From: Paenibacillus sp. FSL W8-0426
Lineage (GTDB): Bacteria > Bacillota > Bacilli > Paenibacillales > Paenibacillaceae
Direction: 5' to 3'
Length of the DNA: 64,000 bases
Assembly: GCF_037969725.1 (NCBI RefSeq)
Contig: NZ_CP150203.1
Span: 1,690,001 to 1,754,000 of the forward strand
The notes below the pieces were generated by a model. The model did no database searches. It was not told the DNA's origin and worked only from the letters and a program-made list of their open reading frames with translations. A program made the translations under genes and the position numbers. Below are positions 15,645-23,190 of the stretch, piece after piece. Position 1 is the first letter of the stretch. Every line of letters begins with the position of its first letter.

Positions 15645-16127
15645 ATGGATAAGTTAACTGCCGAGTTTCAGATGGCAACCAAGGAGGCATTCCACCATGT
15701 TTCCAAACACAAGCGTGTGCGAAAGCCTGTCGTGGAGTGGTCGCTTCGGCTGTACATTAACGGTATGAAGCTGAGTGAGGACGAGGTTTTTGTCCAAGCG
15801 GAATTTTTCCGCTCGTTGTTGAAGCCTGGGAAGTATCCCATGTTTACCTGCACTTGCGGTATCTTTGGCTGTGGAGGATATTACGTCGACGTGCTGCATG
15901 AGGAAACAGGGATCAGGTGGATTACAGAAGAGGCTCCTTTTGAAGACAAAACACTTCCTCACTCCCACAGGTTTTCCTTTTCCAGAGATGACATGATCCG
16001 CTTCGCAGAAGATTTGCTGCATGGTTATGAGCAATTGGATCGGTTGATGGCGTCCGTCAACCTGAAGTTCATGGATGACTTGGAGACATATCGCCAAACC
16101 GTTCATTTTCTAAAAAAAGGTGATTGA
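15645..16127 (+). CDS. Hypothetical protein with CxCGxxGCGG motif
   Basis: Protein of 160 residues. The central segment FTCTCGIFGCGGYYVDV has three cysteines in a tight, glycine-rich loop, typical of a family of uncharacterised small proteins and possibly metal-binding. The ribosome site before ATG 15645 is poor. An eight-codon mini-ORF (15626-15652) with a better site, GGGAGAGAG, ends across the start codon, so translation may be coupled to it. Confidence 0.68.
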   Translation: MDKLTAEFQMATKEAFHHVSKHKRVRKPVVEWSLRLYINGMKLSEDEVFVQAEFFRSLLKPGKYPMFTCTCGIFGCGGYYVDVLHEETGIRWITEEAPFEDKTLPHSHRFSFSRDDMIRFAEDLLHGYEQLDRLMASVNLKFMDDLETYRQTVHFLKKGD

Positions 16128-16128
16128 G

Positions 16129-16230
16129 ATGACGCAGCAAGATGGAGCCGATTCACGGACTGTGCCTGAAACCGGAAGGGGATGGAACCAGGTAGTATAT
16201 GTGCGCTGGCGAGTATTCGGATGTGGATAA
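16129..16230 (+). CDS. Possible small ORF (33 aa) or gene remnant
   Basis: ATG 16129 starts one base after the previous stop codon, behind AGGTGA, and reads 33 codons to TAA 16228-16230. The composition is not obviously that of a folded protein. A hairpin with a T-run follows at 16283-16330, so this stretch is within the same transcript. It could be a small protein, the surviving start of a deleted gene, or noncoding. The rest of 16231-16484 holds the terminator and the leader of the HAD gene. Confidence 0.25.
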   Translation: MTQQDGADSRTVPETGRGWNQVVYVRWRVFGCG

Positions 16231-16282
16231 CTTCTTTTTGATCAATTTTTACTTTGGGGTGAATACCCGATTTTATCATAAC

Positions 16283-16330
16283 GCTGCGTCATTCAGGTGG
16301 AATTTTCTCGCCTGTGGCGCAGCTTTTTTG
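16283..16330 (+). terminator. Probable rho-independent terminator
   Basis: GCTGCG (16283-16288) pairs with CGCAGC (16318-16323) around a long partly paired loop, followed by TTTTTTG. It would end the transcript of the small unknown genes before the HAD gene. Confidence 0.6.
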
Positions 16331-16484
16331 TTGAAACGAAACAGAGGCGCGGGGCGTTTTCTTTATATCCGCTCAGGCGGTTCGCAAAATGGGAGAGATC
16401 GGTTATGATAGATTTGTTGTGTTTTTCCAACATATCCATATTCATCATAAGCGCGTGCTGATTTCATTCCTGAGGAGGAAACGA

Positions 16485-17150
16485 ATGGACGCCATTTTCT
16501 TGGACTTCTACGGTACGGTCGTGCATGAAGATGATCATATTCTTCCATCGATCTATGAGCAGGTGCGGGCGGCGGCAGGTGTGGACTGTACAACGCACGA
16601 CATCGGGAGCTATTGGTGGCAGGCCTTTTCGCGAATGTTCCACGATAGCCATGGCAGCCGTTTCGTATCGCAAAGGGAACTGAATGTACGGTCTTTGGCG
16701 GAAACGCTCAGGCACTTTCAAGCAGACCTGCAACCACGGGAATTGAATCGCGAGCAATTGGCGCATTGGCGGCGCCCCGGCATTTTTGCCGACTCGATTC
16801 CCTTCCTGAAGGCCGTACCGCTGCCGGTATATTTTTTGTCCAATATCGATACGGACGACATTATGGCATCGATGGCACATCACGGATTGAACTCAGGAGG
16901 AGTCATCACGAGTGAAGACGTTCGTGCCTACAAACCAAGACCGGAGATGTTTCAAGAAGCACTCGCCCGGTACGGACTGCAGCCTGAGCGGGTTATACAT
17001 GTAGGCGATTCTTTGGTCAGCGACGTGTATGGTGCGCAGAGCGTCGGTATTCGGGCCGTTTGGTTGAACCGGAACAGCAGACCTTTAAAAGGAGATTGTA
17101 TCCCAGATAACGAATGCAGCGATCTGATGCAGGTCCTGGATTTGCTATGA
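16485..17150 (+). CDS. HAD-superfamily hydrolase
   Basis: Protein of 221 residues from ATG 16485 (GAGGAGG upstream; the frame opens at 16389 but that start lacks a ribosome site). HAD motifs are present in order: I, FLDFYGTV (nucleophile Asp at residue 7, with Tyr instead of the usual second Asp being DFYGT); II, FLSNID; III, Lys in AYKPRPEMF; IV, HVGDSLVSDVYGA. The cap region between I and II is helical, as in class-I subfamily phosphatases of YjjG/FMN-phosphatase type. DFYGT lacks the general acid Asp at position +2, where Tyr is found, so activity may be altered. It likely dephosphorylates a small metabolite. Confidence 0.85.
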   Translation: MDAIFLDFYGTVVHEDDHILPSIYEQVRAAAGVDCTTHDIGSYWWQAFSRMFHDSHGSRFVSQRELNVRSLAETLRHFQADLQPRELNREQLAHWRRPGIFADSIPFLKAVPLPVYFLSNIDTDDIMASMAHHGLNSGGVITSEDVRAYKPRPEMFQEALARYGLQPERVIHVGDSLVSDVYGAQSVGIRAVWLNRNSRPLKGDCIPDNECSDLMQVLDLL

Positions 17151-17161
17151 AGGTTGATTTT

Positions 17162-17218
17162 GGGGAAGGTACTGCACTCGTAGTGGTCTTGTGTGATTGA
17201 TTATTGCGGTTTATATAG
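17162..17218 (+). repeat. Dispersed intergenic repeat, copy A
   Basis: About 57 bases shared with copies at 41566-41638 (same strand) and 47061-47133 (opposite strand). Conserved parts are the hairpin ACTGCR-YT-CGYAGT, the block CTTGTGTGATTGATTATTG and the end GCGGTTTATATAG. This copy lies between the HAD gene and the DUF7660-like gene and gives that gene a spurious upstream open frame. Confidence 0.7.
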
Positions 17219-17237
17219 AAAAGAGGTGCGCGATGAG

Positions 17238-17492
17238 GTGAACGAAGTGGATCTGTTTCAACTTGTAAACAACGTGCAGGACGAGTCGTCCTTTCTACAA
17301 TTTATGCTGGCGTTAAGTCGTGATCGGCAGGATAGAGCCGATGAATGGCAGAACGATGATATCGCTTCTTTTGCGGAATCGGCAGCGAGATGGGGGGCAG
17401 CGTCCAGCGAAGGATTGCCATTTTATGAAAAGCCGGACAACGCATGGAAGCGATGTGCCCAGATTTTGTACATGGGCAAAATTTATGAATGA
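17238..17492 (+). CDS. DUF7660-like small protein
   Basis: Protein of 84 residues from GTG 17238 (GAGGTG 9 bases upstream). The frame opens at 17193, but those codons lie within dispersed repeat copy A. Landmarks are DLFQLVNNVQDESSFLQFMLAL, WQNDDIASFAESAARW and the C-terminus PDNAWKRCAQILYMGKIYE, which match my recollection of the DUF7660 family. The family has no known function and is often found next to toxin-immunity-type genes. Confidence 0.72.
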   Translation: MNEVDLFQLVNNVQDESSFLQFMLALSRDRQDRADEWQNDDIASFAESAARWGAASSEGLPFYEKPDNAWKRCAQILYMGKIYE

Positions 17493-17510
17493 CAGGGAGT
17501 GCAAGTCAGC

Positions 17511-18017
17511 GTGGAACAACAAGACAATACGATTCGGATTCATATTACGGAAGAGGATTACTGGCATCTGAACAAAACAGCGATCCTCAAAATGTACGGC
17601 ATCGGCATGCTCATCGCGGTGGTGGCGCTACCGATCCTTATGACGGTCATCTTTATGCAAATGGGGCGCTCCTTGACGTATAGTATTATTGCTTCATTGT
17701 TGTTAAGTGCATTTGTCGATATCTATACATATCTTCGCACGAAGGGCAAAATCAAAAAGCTGGCTCGTCAGAGCAAAGGCATTCTGGGTGACCAGCAGCT
17801 GGAAATCACAGCGTCGGAAATTCGTTGGAGCAATGATATGACTTCAGGGACGACGCAGTGGCAGGGATTGGAAAGCTTTCAGGAAACGAAGGCATATTAT
17901 TTTATATTCATCAATAAAGCAAGCGCGCACATTATTCCGAAACGTTCTTTTCAAACAGAAGTCGAGGCAGCTGACTTTGCACGACAAGTAAGGACCTATA
18001 TGCAGGCTGCCAAATAA
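17511..18017 (+). CDS. YcxB-like membrane protein
   Basis: Protein of about 168 residues. It begins with a strand-rich segment (RIHITEEDYWHLN), has two membrane helices at about 30-75 and ends in a cytoplasmic beta domain (LEITASEIRWSNDMTSGTTQW, then FINKASAHIIPKRSF), the YcxB-like arrangement. GTG 17511 follows AGGGAG; GTG 17499 is an alternative start. It begins just after the DUF7660-like gene. Function of the family is unknown. Confidence 0.78.
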   Translation: MEQQDNTIRIHITEEDYWHLNKTAILKMYGIGMLIAVVALPILMTVIFMQMGRSLTYSIIASLLLSAFVDIYTYLRTKGKIKKLARQSKGILGDQQLEITASEIRWSNDMTSGTTQWQGLESFQETKAYYFIFINKASAHIIPKRSFQTEVEAADFARQVRTYMQAAK

Positions 18018-18037
18018 AATAAGTGGGGAGTTAATCC

Positions 18038-18925
18038 ATGAGCGAAATTACCGTATACCATTATGATGCCTTTGCATCCACACCGGGCAAGGGCAATCCG
18101 GCAGGGGTTGTATTCGGCGCAGATCACCTGAGCGAATCCGACATGCAGCTTATTGCGCACAACGTCGGTTTCAACGAGACGGTGTTTGTGCTGAGCTCGG
18201 ATACAGCCGATCTTCGGTTGCGTTATTATACCCCAGGACATGAGATCAATCTGTGCGGCCATGCCACGATGGCTTCGCTGTTTGGTTTGAAAACGAGAGG
18301 GATGTTAAACGGCAAAACGTCGGTAGTCATCGAGACCAATGTAGGCAACCTGCCGATTCGTTTTGAGCAGGACGAGGAGACGCTGCGCATGGAAATGAAA
18401 CAGGATCAGCCTCGCTTTTTGCCGTTTAACGGCGACATGGACAGGCTGGCGGCTTCCATGGGTCTCAGGGCAAGCGATATTGATCCGACGGCTCCAATCG
18501 TATATGGAAGCACCGGTACGTGGACGCTGCTGATTCCGATCCGCAGCCTGGAAGCATTCGATCGCATGAGGCCGGATAGTCAGCTTTTTCCCGACATTTT
18601 GCTTGAAAATCCCAGATCCTCCCTGCACCCGTTTTGTATGGAAGCCCATGATTCGTCGGCATTCATGCACGCCCGGCATTTCTCCTCTCCGTATTCGGGG
18701 ACGGTGGAGGACCCTGTAACCGGAACGGCATCCGGAGTGATGGGAGCTTATTATCTGACCTATGTTCAACCCGGACAATCCCATGCCGAGTTTACAGTCG
18801 AACAGGGACAGGAGATCGGGCGGGATGGAAGAGTTGGAGTCAAAGCGCAAAAAACTGCGCAAGGCATGGAGATTTATATTCATGGAACGGCTGTTTTTGT
18901 GCGTGAGCTAGTCATTCAGTATTGA
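18038..18925 (+). CDS. PhzF family isomerase
   Basis: Protein of 295 residues with the two-lobed PhzF/diaminopimelate-epimerase-like fold. Landmarks: VYHYDAFASTPGKGNPAGVV at the N-terminus, the catalytic Glu in GFNETVFV, TPGHEINLCGHATMA, and DPVTGTASGVMGAYY in the second lobe. PhzF enzymes isomerise small acids in phenazine synthesis, but most family members outside phenazine clusters have unknown substrates, and no phenazine genes are present here. It lies 20 bases after the YcxB-like gene. Confidence 0.92.
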   Translation: MSEITVYHYDAFASTPGKGNPAGVVFGADHLSESDMQLIAHNVGFNETVFVLSSDTADLRLRYYTPGHEINLCGHATMASLFGLKTRGMLNGKTSVVIETNVGNLPIRFEQDEETLRMEMKQDQPRFLPFNGDMDRLAASMGLRASDIDPTAPIVYGSTGTWTLLIPIRSLEAFDRMRPDSQLFPDILLENPRSSLHPFCMEAHDSSAFMHARHFSSPYSGTVEDPVTGTASGVMGAYYLTYVQPGQSHAEFTVEQGQEIGRDGRVGVKAQKTAQGMEIYIHGTAVFVRELVIQY

Positions 18926-18989
18926 TTTTCAGGTCACCTAAACGAGGTGAAATCCTAGACCCGAACGTAACGCGGAGGGAGAATTGACC

Positions 18990-19445
18990 ATGTTAAAGAT
19001 CGTGGATATCCGGCAGAGGCCGGAGCTGTTGCAGTCCGCTGTACAGTACTTCTGGAAACAGTGGGGAACGGAAACGAACCTTGACTTTTATCGGGACTGC
19101 ATCGAACGGTCCATGGTAACCGACAGCGTGGTGCCGCGTTTCTATGTGCTGCTGGACGGAGAGCGGATCGTGGGCGGATATGCTTTGTTGCAGAGCGATT
19201 TGAACAGCAGGCAGGATTTATTTCCTTGGTTTGCATGCCTGCACGTCGATTCGGAATATCGCGGCCAAAATCTGGGCGGACAGCTGCTAAAGCACGGAGT
19301 GCAAGAGACGCATAAAATAGGGCTTGGCAAGCTGTATTTGTGCACCGACTTGATCGGGTATTACGAGAAGCAGGGTTGGAGCTATAACGGAAAAGGTTAC
19401 CTGTTCAATGGGGATGAAGTACGAATCTATGAATATTCCATCTGA
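18990..19445 (+). CDS. GNAT family N-acetyltransferase
   Basis: Protein of 151 residues from ATG 18990, 11 bases after GGAGG; TTG 18984 is an alternative. The acetyl-CoA site is FACLHVDSEYRGQNLGGQLLKHG, with the pyrophosphate loop R-G-Q-N-L-G-G. The C-terminal block IGYYEKQGWSYNGKG is typical. The 3' end overlaps the inositol phosphatase gene if that gene starts at 19408. Confidence 0.88.
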   Translation: MLKIVDIRQRPELLQSAVQYFWKQWGTETNLDFYRDCIERSMVTDSVVPRFYVLLDGERIVGGYALLQSDLNSRQDLFPWFACLHVDSEYRGQNLGGQLLKHGVQETHKIGLGKLYLCTDLIGYYEKQGWSYNGKGYLFNGDEVRIYEYSI

Positions 19446-20277
19446 GCGAATAGGAGTGAGTGAGATCGAACAGACCATCCAAGCCGCCCGCTTATTGGCG
19501 GAAAACATCATCCGGAAAGCAGGCCAGGTGGCGCTGGATCAATTTGATCGCATTACCTGTCTGGTGGAGAAAGACGAGTTTGGCGACATCGTTACCGCCG
19601 TGGATCACGAAGCGGAGCAGCTTATTTGGGATGCGATCAGCAGCGCCTTTCCTACTCATGCCATCCACAGCGAGGAATGCGGTCACAATGGCATAACCAG
19701 CGACTGGCTCTGGATGGTCGATCCGCTGGACGGAACGAACAACTTTGCGATCGGATTGCCGTTATTTTCGGTTTCCATCACGCTGATGTATCAGGCTGAA
19801 CCCCTGCTTGGCGTCATATATGAACCAATGGTTGATCGTTTATTCGTTGCGGTTCGCGGACAAGGGGCGTTCTGTAACGATAATCAGCTGTTAGTCAAAA
19901 AGAAACAGGAGATCCGCAAAGGTACTATTGGCTGGATTCAAGGACATGCAGTACAACATGAACAACGGGCCGTGAAGCTCCGCTATCATCTGGATGTTTC
20001 TTTTAAACGAATGATGCGTTTGTGGGCTCCAACCTTGCAATGGTGCATGTTAGCCAAAGGAAATATCGATGGCATCGTGCTCTACAACTCTGAAGGAGAC
20101 GATCTGTATTCAGGCGTATTGATGGCTCAGGAAGCAGGCGCAATCGTCATGAATTTTCAGGGAAATGCGTTTAAAGGAAGAAACACCGAGCCTTATCTGA
20201 TCGCCTGTCATCCCGAGCATCGCGATTATTTTCTGAATACAGTCAGGGAGGGTCTGGAAAATGATCACGGAACTTAA
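19408..20277 (+). CDS. Inositol monophosphatase family protein
   Basis: Protein of 289 residues. The metal sites are HSEECG (Glu near 89) and VDPLDGTNNFAIG (Asp near 105), with TAVDHEAEQL earlier and EGDDLYSG near the C-terminus supplying the last Asp. Enzymes of this family hydrolyse inositol phosphates, histidinol phosphate or 3'-phosphoadenosine phosphates. ATG 19408 overlaps the previous gene by 38 bases and has no clear ribosome site; ATG 19429 or GTG 19456 are possible starts. The 3' end overlaps the next gene by 17 bases, so the genes are coupled. Confidence 0.88.
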   Translation: MGMKYESMNIPSERIGVSEIEQTIQAARLLAENIIRKAGQVALDQFDRITCLVEKDEFGDIVTAVDHEAEQLIWDAISSAFPTHAIHSEECGHNGITSDWLWMVDPLDGTNNFAIGLPLFSVSITLMYQAEPLLGVIYEPMVDRLFVAVRGQGAFCNDNQLLVKKKQEIRKGTIGWIQGHAVQHEQRAVKLRYHLDVSFKRMMRLWAPTLQWCMLAKGNIDGIVLYNSEGDDLYSGVLMAQEAGAIVMNFQGNAFKGRNTEPYLIACHPEHRDYFLNTVREGLENDHGT

Positions 20278-21109
20278 TCCGCATGAGTTCGGGAAGGTGA
20301 GGCATCTCGTTGATTCAAGCGGGGGCGCCGAAGTTAGAGCAGTTGCTGATTGCATAAATCCAGGACGCATATATGTGAATGAAGAGCTAAACGGAGCCTT
20401 GTTCTGGATTGAAGGTCAAGGTGGATTTCAACTCATTGGTGATTTTTGGCGCGGGACGCTGCTGGTTGAGTTGGAAACATTCATGCGAGAAACGATTGAG
20501 CCGGAGATGCGAAGACTCGGTAAGGACTGCATCGAGATTGCCATGGCGAACGAGCGTGGGGAGAAAGCCTTTCGTCAAGCCATGGTTCATCGAGAGACTT
20601 TTTCCGATGTCCAGTATGTATTCGGTTTTCTTGGGAAGCGTGAGCAGAGGGCTGTGGCGCTTGCTCATCCTATGCCGAACGTTTCTAATGGTCCAGATGA
20701 AACGGTAAGCGTCGTCAGAATAAGTCGTGAACTTTTGGAAGATGAGAGCTATGGGAACCGCGAATTTCTGGCGGGGAAAATCCTTCAGTTTTGGCATTCT
20801 GGCGAAGCTTTTTTCCAACATGGGTTGGGGTACGCTGTAGTGCAGCATCACCAAATCGCCAGTGTGTGCTTCTCGGCGTTCGTGGCTGGACGCATCCATG
20901 CCATCGATATTGAAACCATGGAGCTATATCGTTATAAAAGGTATGCTTCATTGGCTGCAAAAGTCTATATCAATGAATGTATAAGAAGAGAAATAGAACC
21001 TTACTGGGATTGTTCCCCTGATAATGAAGGATCGATCCGTCTTGCCAAGGGGCTTGGAATGTCTTTGAATTTCGACTACCGGATTTGTTGGTATTCGATA
21101 TCTAAATAG
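20261..21109 (+). CDS. GNAT acetyltransferase-like protein (PF12746 type)
   Basis: Protein of 282 residues. The first half (FWIEGQGGFQLIGD, ETIEPEMRRLGKDCIEIAM) and the C-terminal GNAT-like block (IDIETMELYRYKRYASLAAKVYINEC, in parts, then WDCSPDNEGSIRLAKGLGM) match the longer GNAT_acetyltran-type proteins of bacilli. GGGAGGG precedes ATG 20261 within the upstream gene. Substrate unknown. Confidence 0.82.
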   Translation: MITELNPHEFGKVRHLVDSSGGAEVRAVADCINPGRIYVNEELNGALFWIEGQGGFQLIGDFWRGTLLVELETFMRETIEPEMRRLGKDCIEIAMANERGEKAFRQAMVHRETFSDVQYVFGFLGKREQRAVALAHPMPNVSNGPDETVSVVRISRELLEDESYGNREFLAGKILQFWHSGEAFFQHGLGYAVVQHHQIASVCFSAFVAGRIHAIDIETMELYRYKRYASLAAKVYINECIRREIEPYWDCSPDNEGSIRLAKGLGMSLNFDYRICWYSISK

Positions 21110-21131
21110 AGAAACCATGGAGGATAGCGAT

Positions 21132-21740
21132 ATGAACGAAGCCTTGCTGGCGGAGATGCAGTTTTTGATCGAAATCGACAAGTTGAAAACGATTGAACGG
21201 AAAACAAGGATCATGCATGGGGACAGGCTGGAAAACGATGCAGAGCATTCTTGGCACCTGGCCATGATGGCACTGATTTTGCATCGGCATGCAAACCATG
21301 ATATCGATCTGTTGAAAGTGTTCAAAATGCTGCTCGTCCACGATCTGGTTGAAATTGATGCCGGGGATACGTTTGCTTATGATCTGAAAGGGCATGAAGA
21401 CAAGCACGAACGTGAATTGCAGGCAGCACGCCGACTGTTTGGTATGCTGCCACCGGAACAAGCGGATGAGTTGATGGGGTTATGGGTGGAATTTGAGGCC
21501 AAAGAGACACAGGAAGCGCAATTCGCGGCATCCTTGGACCGGTTGCAGCCGCTCATACATAATTACCGAAACGAAGGCGATACATGGCAGAAATATGGCA
21601 TTACAAGCGAACAGGTTACGAATCGAAACCGGGAGATCGAGAATGGCTCCGAAGCGCTATGGGGCTATGCTCAGGAGCTTATTCGCAGTGCAGTAGAACG
21701 GGGAATTCTGAGGTCGGAGTACGAACAACAGAACCACTGA
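21132..21740 (+). CDS. HD-domain protein (YfbR/HDDC2-like phosphohydrolase)
   Basis: Protein of 202 residues from ATG 21132, behind GGAGG; ATG 21117 is less likely. The metal motif is H in ENDAEHSWHLAMM, HD in LLVHDLVEIDAGD and a later Asp in AASLDRLQP, as in HDDC2/YfbR 5'-deoxynucleotidases. It probably hydrolyses a nucleotide or phosphoester in the cytoplasm. A Nudix gene starts 10 bases downstream, which would suit nucleotide clean-up. Confidence 0.9.
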   Translation: MNEALLAEMQFLIEIDKLKTIERKTRIMHGDRLENDAEHSWHLAMMALILHRHANHDIDLLKVFKMLLVHDLVEIDAGDTFAYDLKGHEDKHERELQAARRLFGMLPPEQADELMGLWVEFEAKETQEAQFAASLDRLQPLIHNYRNEGDTWQKYGITSEQVTNRNREIENGSEALWGYAQELIRSAVERGILRSEYEQQNH

Positions 21741-21750
21741 GGAGGAGACT

Positions 21751-22227
21751 ATGGGATACATTATGGAGCTTCGGGAAAAGGTTGGGTCTCGTCCACTGAT
21801 TATGGCCGGTGCGAGCGTGCTCGTTTTCAATGAACTTGGCCATTTGTTGTTGCAAAAGCGTGCAGACAGCCTGGATTGGGGCACGATCGGAGGTTCATTG
21901 GAACCGGGCGAATCTCTGGAAGAAGCGGCGCACAGGGAGCTTTGGGAAGAAAGCGGTTTAAAGGCGAACACTCTGCAGCTGATCACCGTTATATCGGGAG
22001 CGGATGCGTATTACCAATATCCCAACGGCGATGAAGTCTACAACGTTACGGCCGTCTTTAAAGCGATTGGCATCGAAGGCACCCCTGTCCTGATGGACGA
22101 TGAGGGATTGGAGCTCCGCTATTTTGATTTGAACGAACCTATTCCGAATCTTAACTCCTATGCAGCACATGTACTAAGCGAATCGGGATTCCTTCAGAAC
22201 GTGCAAAAGGAGGGAGCAAAGGTATGA
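21751..22227 (+). CDS. Nudix hydrolase
   Basis: Protein of 158 residues with a complete Nudix box, G48-x5-E54-x7-R62-E63-L-x-E66-E67-x-G69-L. It would cleave nucleoside diphosphates linked to another moiety using Mg2+. GGAGGAG precedes ATG 21751. The stop codon overlaps the start of the HIT-like remnant (ATGA), indicating that a HIT-family hydrolase was once translated with it. Confidence 0.92.
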   Translation: MGYIMELREKVGSRPLIMAGASVLVFNELGHLLLQKRADSLDWGTIGGSLEPGESLEEAAHRELWEESGLKANTLQLITVISGADAYYQYPNGDEVYNVTAVFKAIGIEGTPVLMDDEGLELRYFDLNEPIPNLNSYAAHVLSESGFLQNVQKEGAKV

Positions 22228-22295
22228 CGCAGGATTTCTATTGCGAAGAAGTTCTTAAGAAATCTCGCACAATATTATCATTTTTCTCTCAGTGA
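22224..22295 (+). pseudogene. N-terminal remnant of a HIT-family protein gene
   Basis: Only 23 codons remain, overlapping the Nudix stop as ATGA behind GGAGGGAG. The start MTQDFYCEEVLKKSRT resembles the N-terminus of a HIT-domain subfamily that continues with a ViEteNVLAyhHTRP-like segment, but the frame then reads ILSFFSQ and stops. No HIT catalytic His-x-His-x-His is found downstream. The start and coupling look intact, so the 3' part was probably lost by deletion. The assignment rests on a short match. Confidence 0.45.
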
Positions 22296-22352
22296 ATTGC
22301 TCATTCGTCGCCGGTATAATTGGGCTATACTTCCAATAAAGTGAGGATGAGC

Positions 22353-23144
22353 ATGATGGATGCTTTTCTGGAACAGATTAATGAGTTGAATGAGCTGCAA
22401 AAGGAACTGGTGCAGATTCATCCGTTGTTTACGAATCACTATCCGATCGTTGTGGCCAATGAAATGTTATTATACATGTATGATTATTCGCCTGAGAAAC
22501 AGCAGTACGAGTGGGTCAAAACGGTACCGGATGACCTGAATATTCCCGAAGGATGTTTGGCGGCAATGCCGGTTCATCATTTGAATGAACGTACGTGCGC
22601 GATCGTCACCGATGAGGCTTTTCAGAGCTTTGAGATGAAAATATATTTGTTCCATGAGTTCGTGCATTGCTACGTTCACGAGCATTATGAACACATCGGA
22701 GACCGGGTTGAAATCAAACGCACCATGGAGAAAAGAAGGCGAGTAACGTGGGAGCTTGATTACGAGTTCCCATATGACGATGAAACCATCGTGCAGCGAA
22801 TCGGGATCCTGCAGGATGCCCTGAAAGATCAAAAGTTGGATCGCATTCGTCAGGCCAGACAAGCCTTGTTCCAGGCATTAAGCGAGGAAGCGGGCGAATA
22901 CTGGTGCTGGCTGGAGTGGAACGAAGGTTATGCCAGATATATCGAGAACCGGATTCGCAGCCGTTTCGGCCTGGCCCTTAACCATTTGGGAGAAGATGCG
23001 CCGTATAATCGTCTTCTTTTCTATGAATGCGGCTCTGAATACATTCGCTTGCTGATCGAAGGCCATTCAGAACTCCATACCGACCTTGAGCAGCTATTCG
23101 ACATCCTTCAATCCGAACGATTGGAGCAGCTTCAAACGCATTAA
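22353..23144 (+). CDS. Putative zinc metallopeptidase (HExxH protein)
   Basis: Protein of 263 residues. HEFVH at residues 101-105 is an HExxH zinc motif, and WNEGYARYIE near residue 190 could give the third, glutamate ligand, as in gluzincin-like enzymes. No signal peptide, so it is probably cytoplasmic. ATG 22353 follows GTGAGGA; ATG 22347 and 22356 are alternatives. A TATAAT at 22315-22320 without a good -35 element may be the promoter. No specific family is recognised. Confidence 0.72.
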   Translation: MMDAFLEQINELNELQKELVQIHPLFTNHYPIVVANEMLLYMYDYSPEKQQYEWVKTVPDDLNIPEGCLAAMPVHHLNERTCAIVTDEAFQSFEMKIYLFHEFVHCYVHEHYEHIGDRVEIKRTMEKRRRVTWELDYEFPYDDETIVQRIGILQDALKDQKLDRIRQARQALFQALSEEAGEYWCWLEWNEGYARYIENRIRSRFGLALNHLGEDAPYNRLLFYECGSEYIRLLIEGHSELHTDLEQLFDILQSERLEQLQTH

Positions 23145-23190
23145 CATGTGAATGAAGGATCGTGCCTTAACGAAAAAGGGGGATAAGAAT

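Noticed and set aside
18038..18925. Phenazine biosynthesis locus
   Set aside because: Only the PhzF-like isomerase is present. No other phz genes are nearby, and the family is widespread outside phenazine producers.
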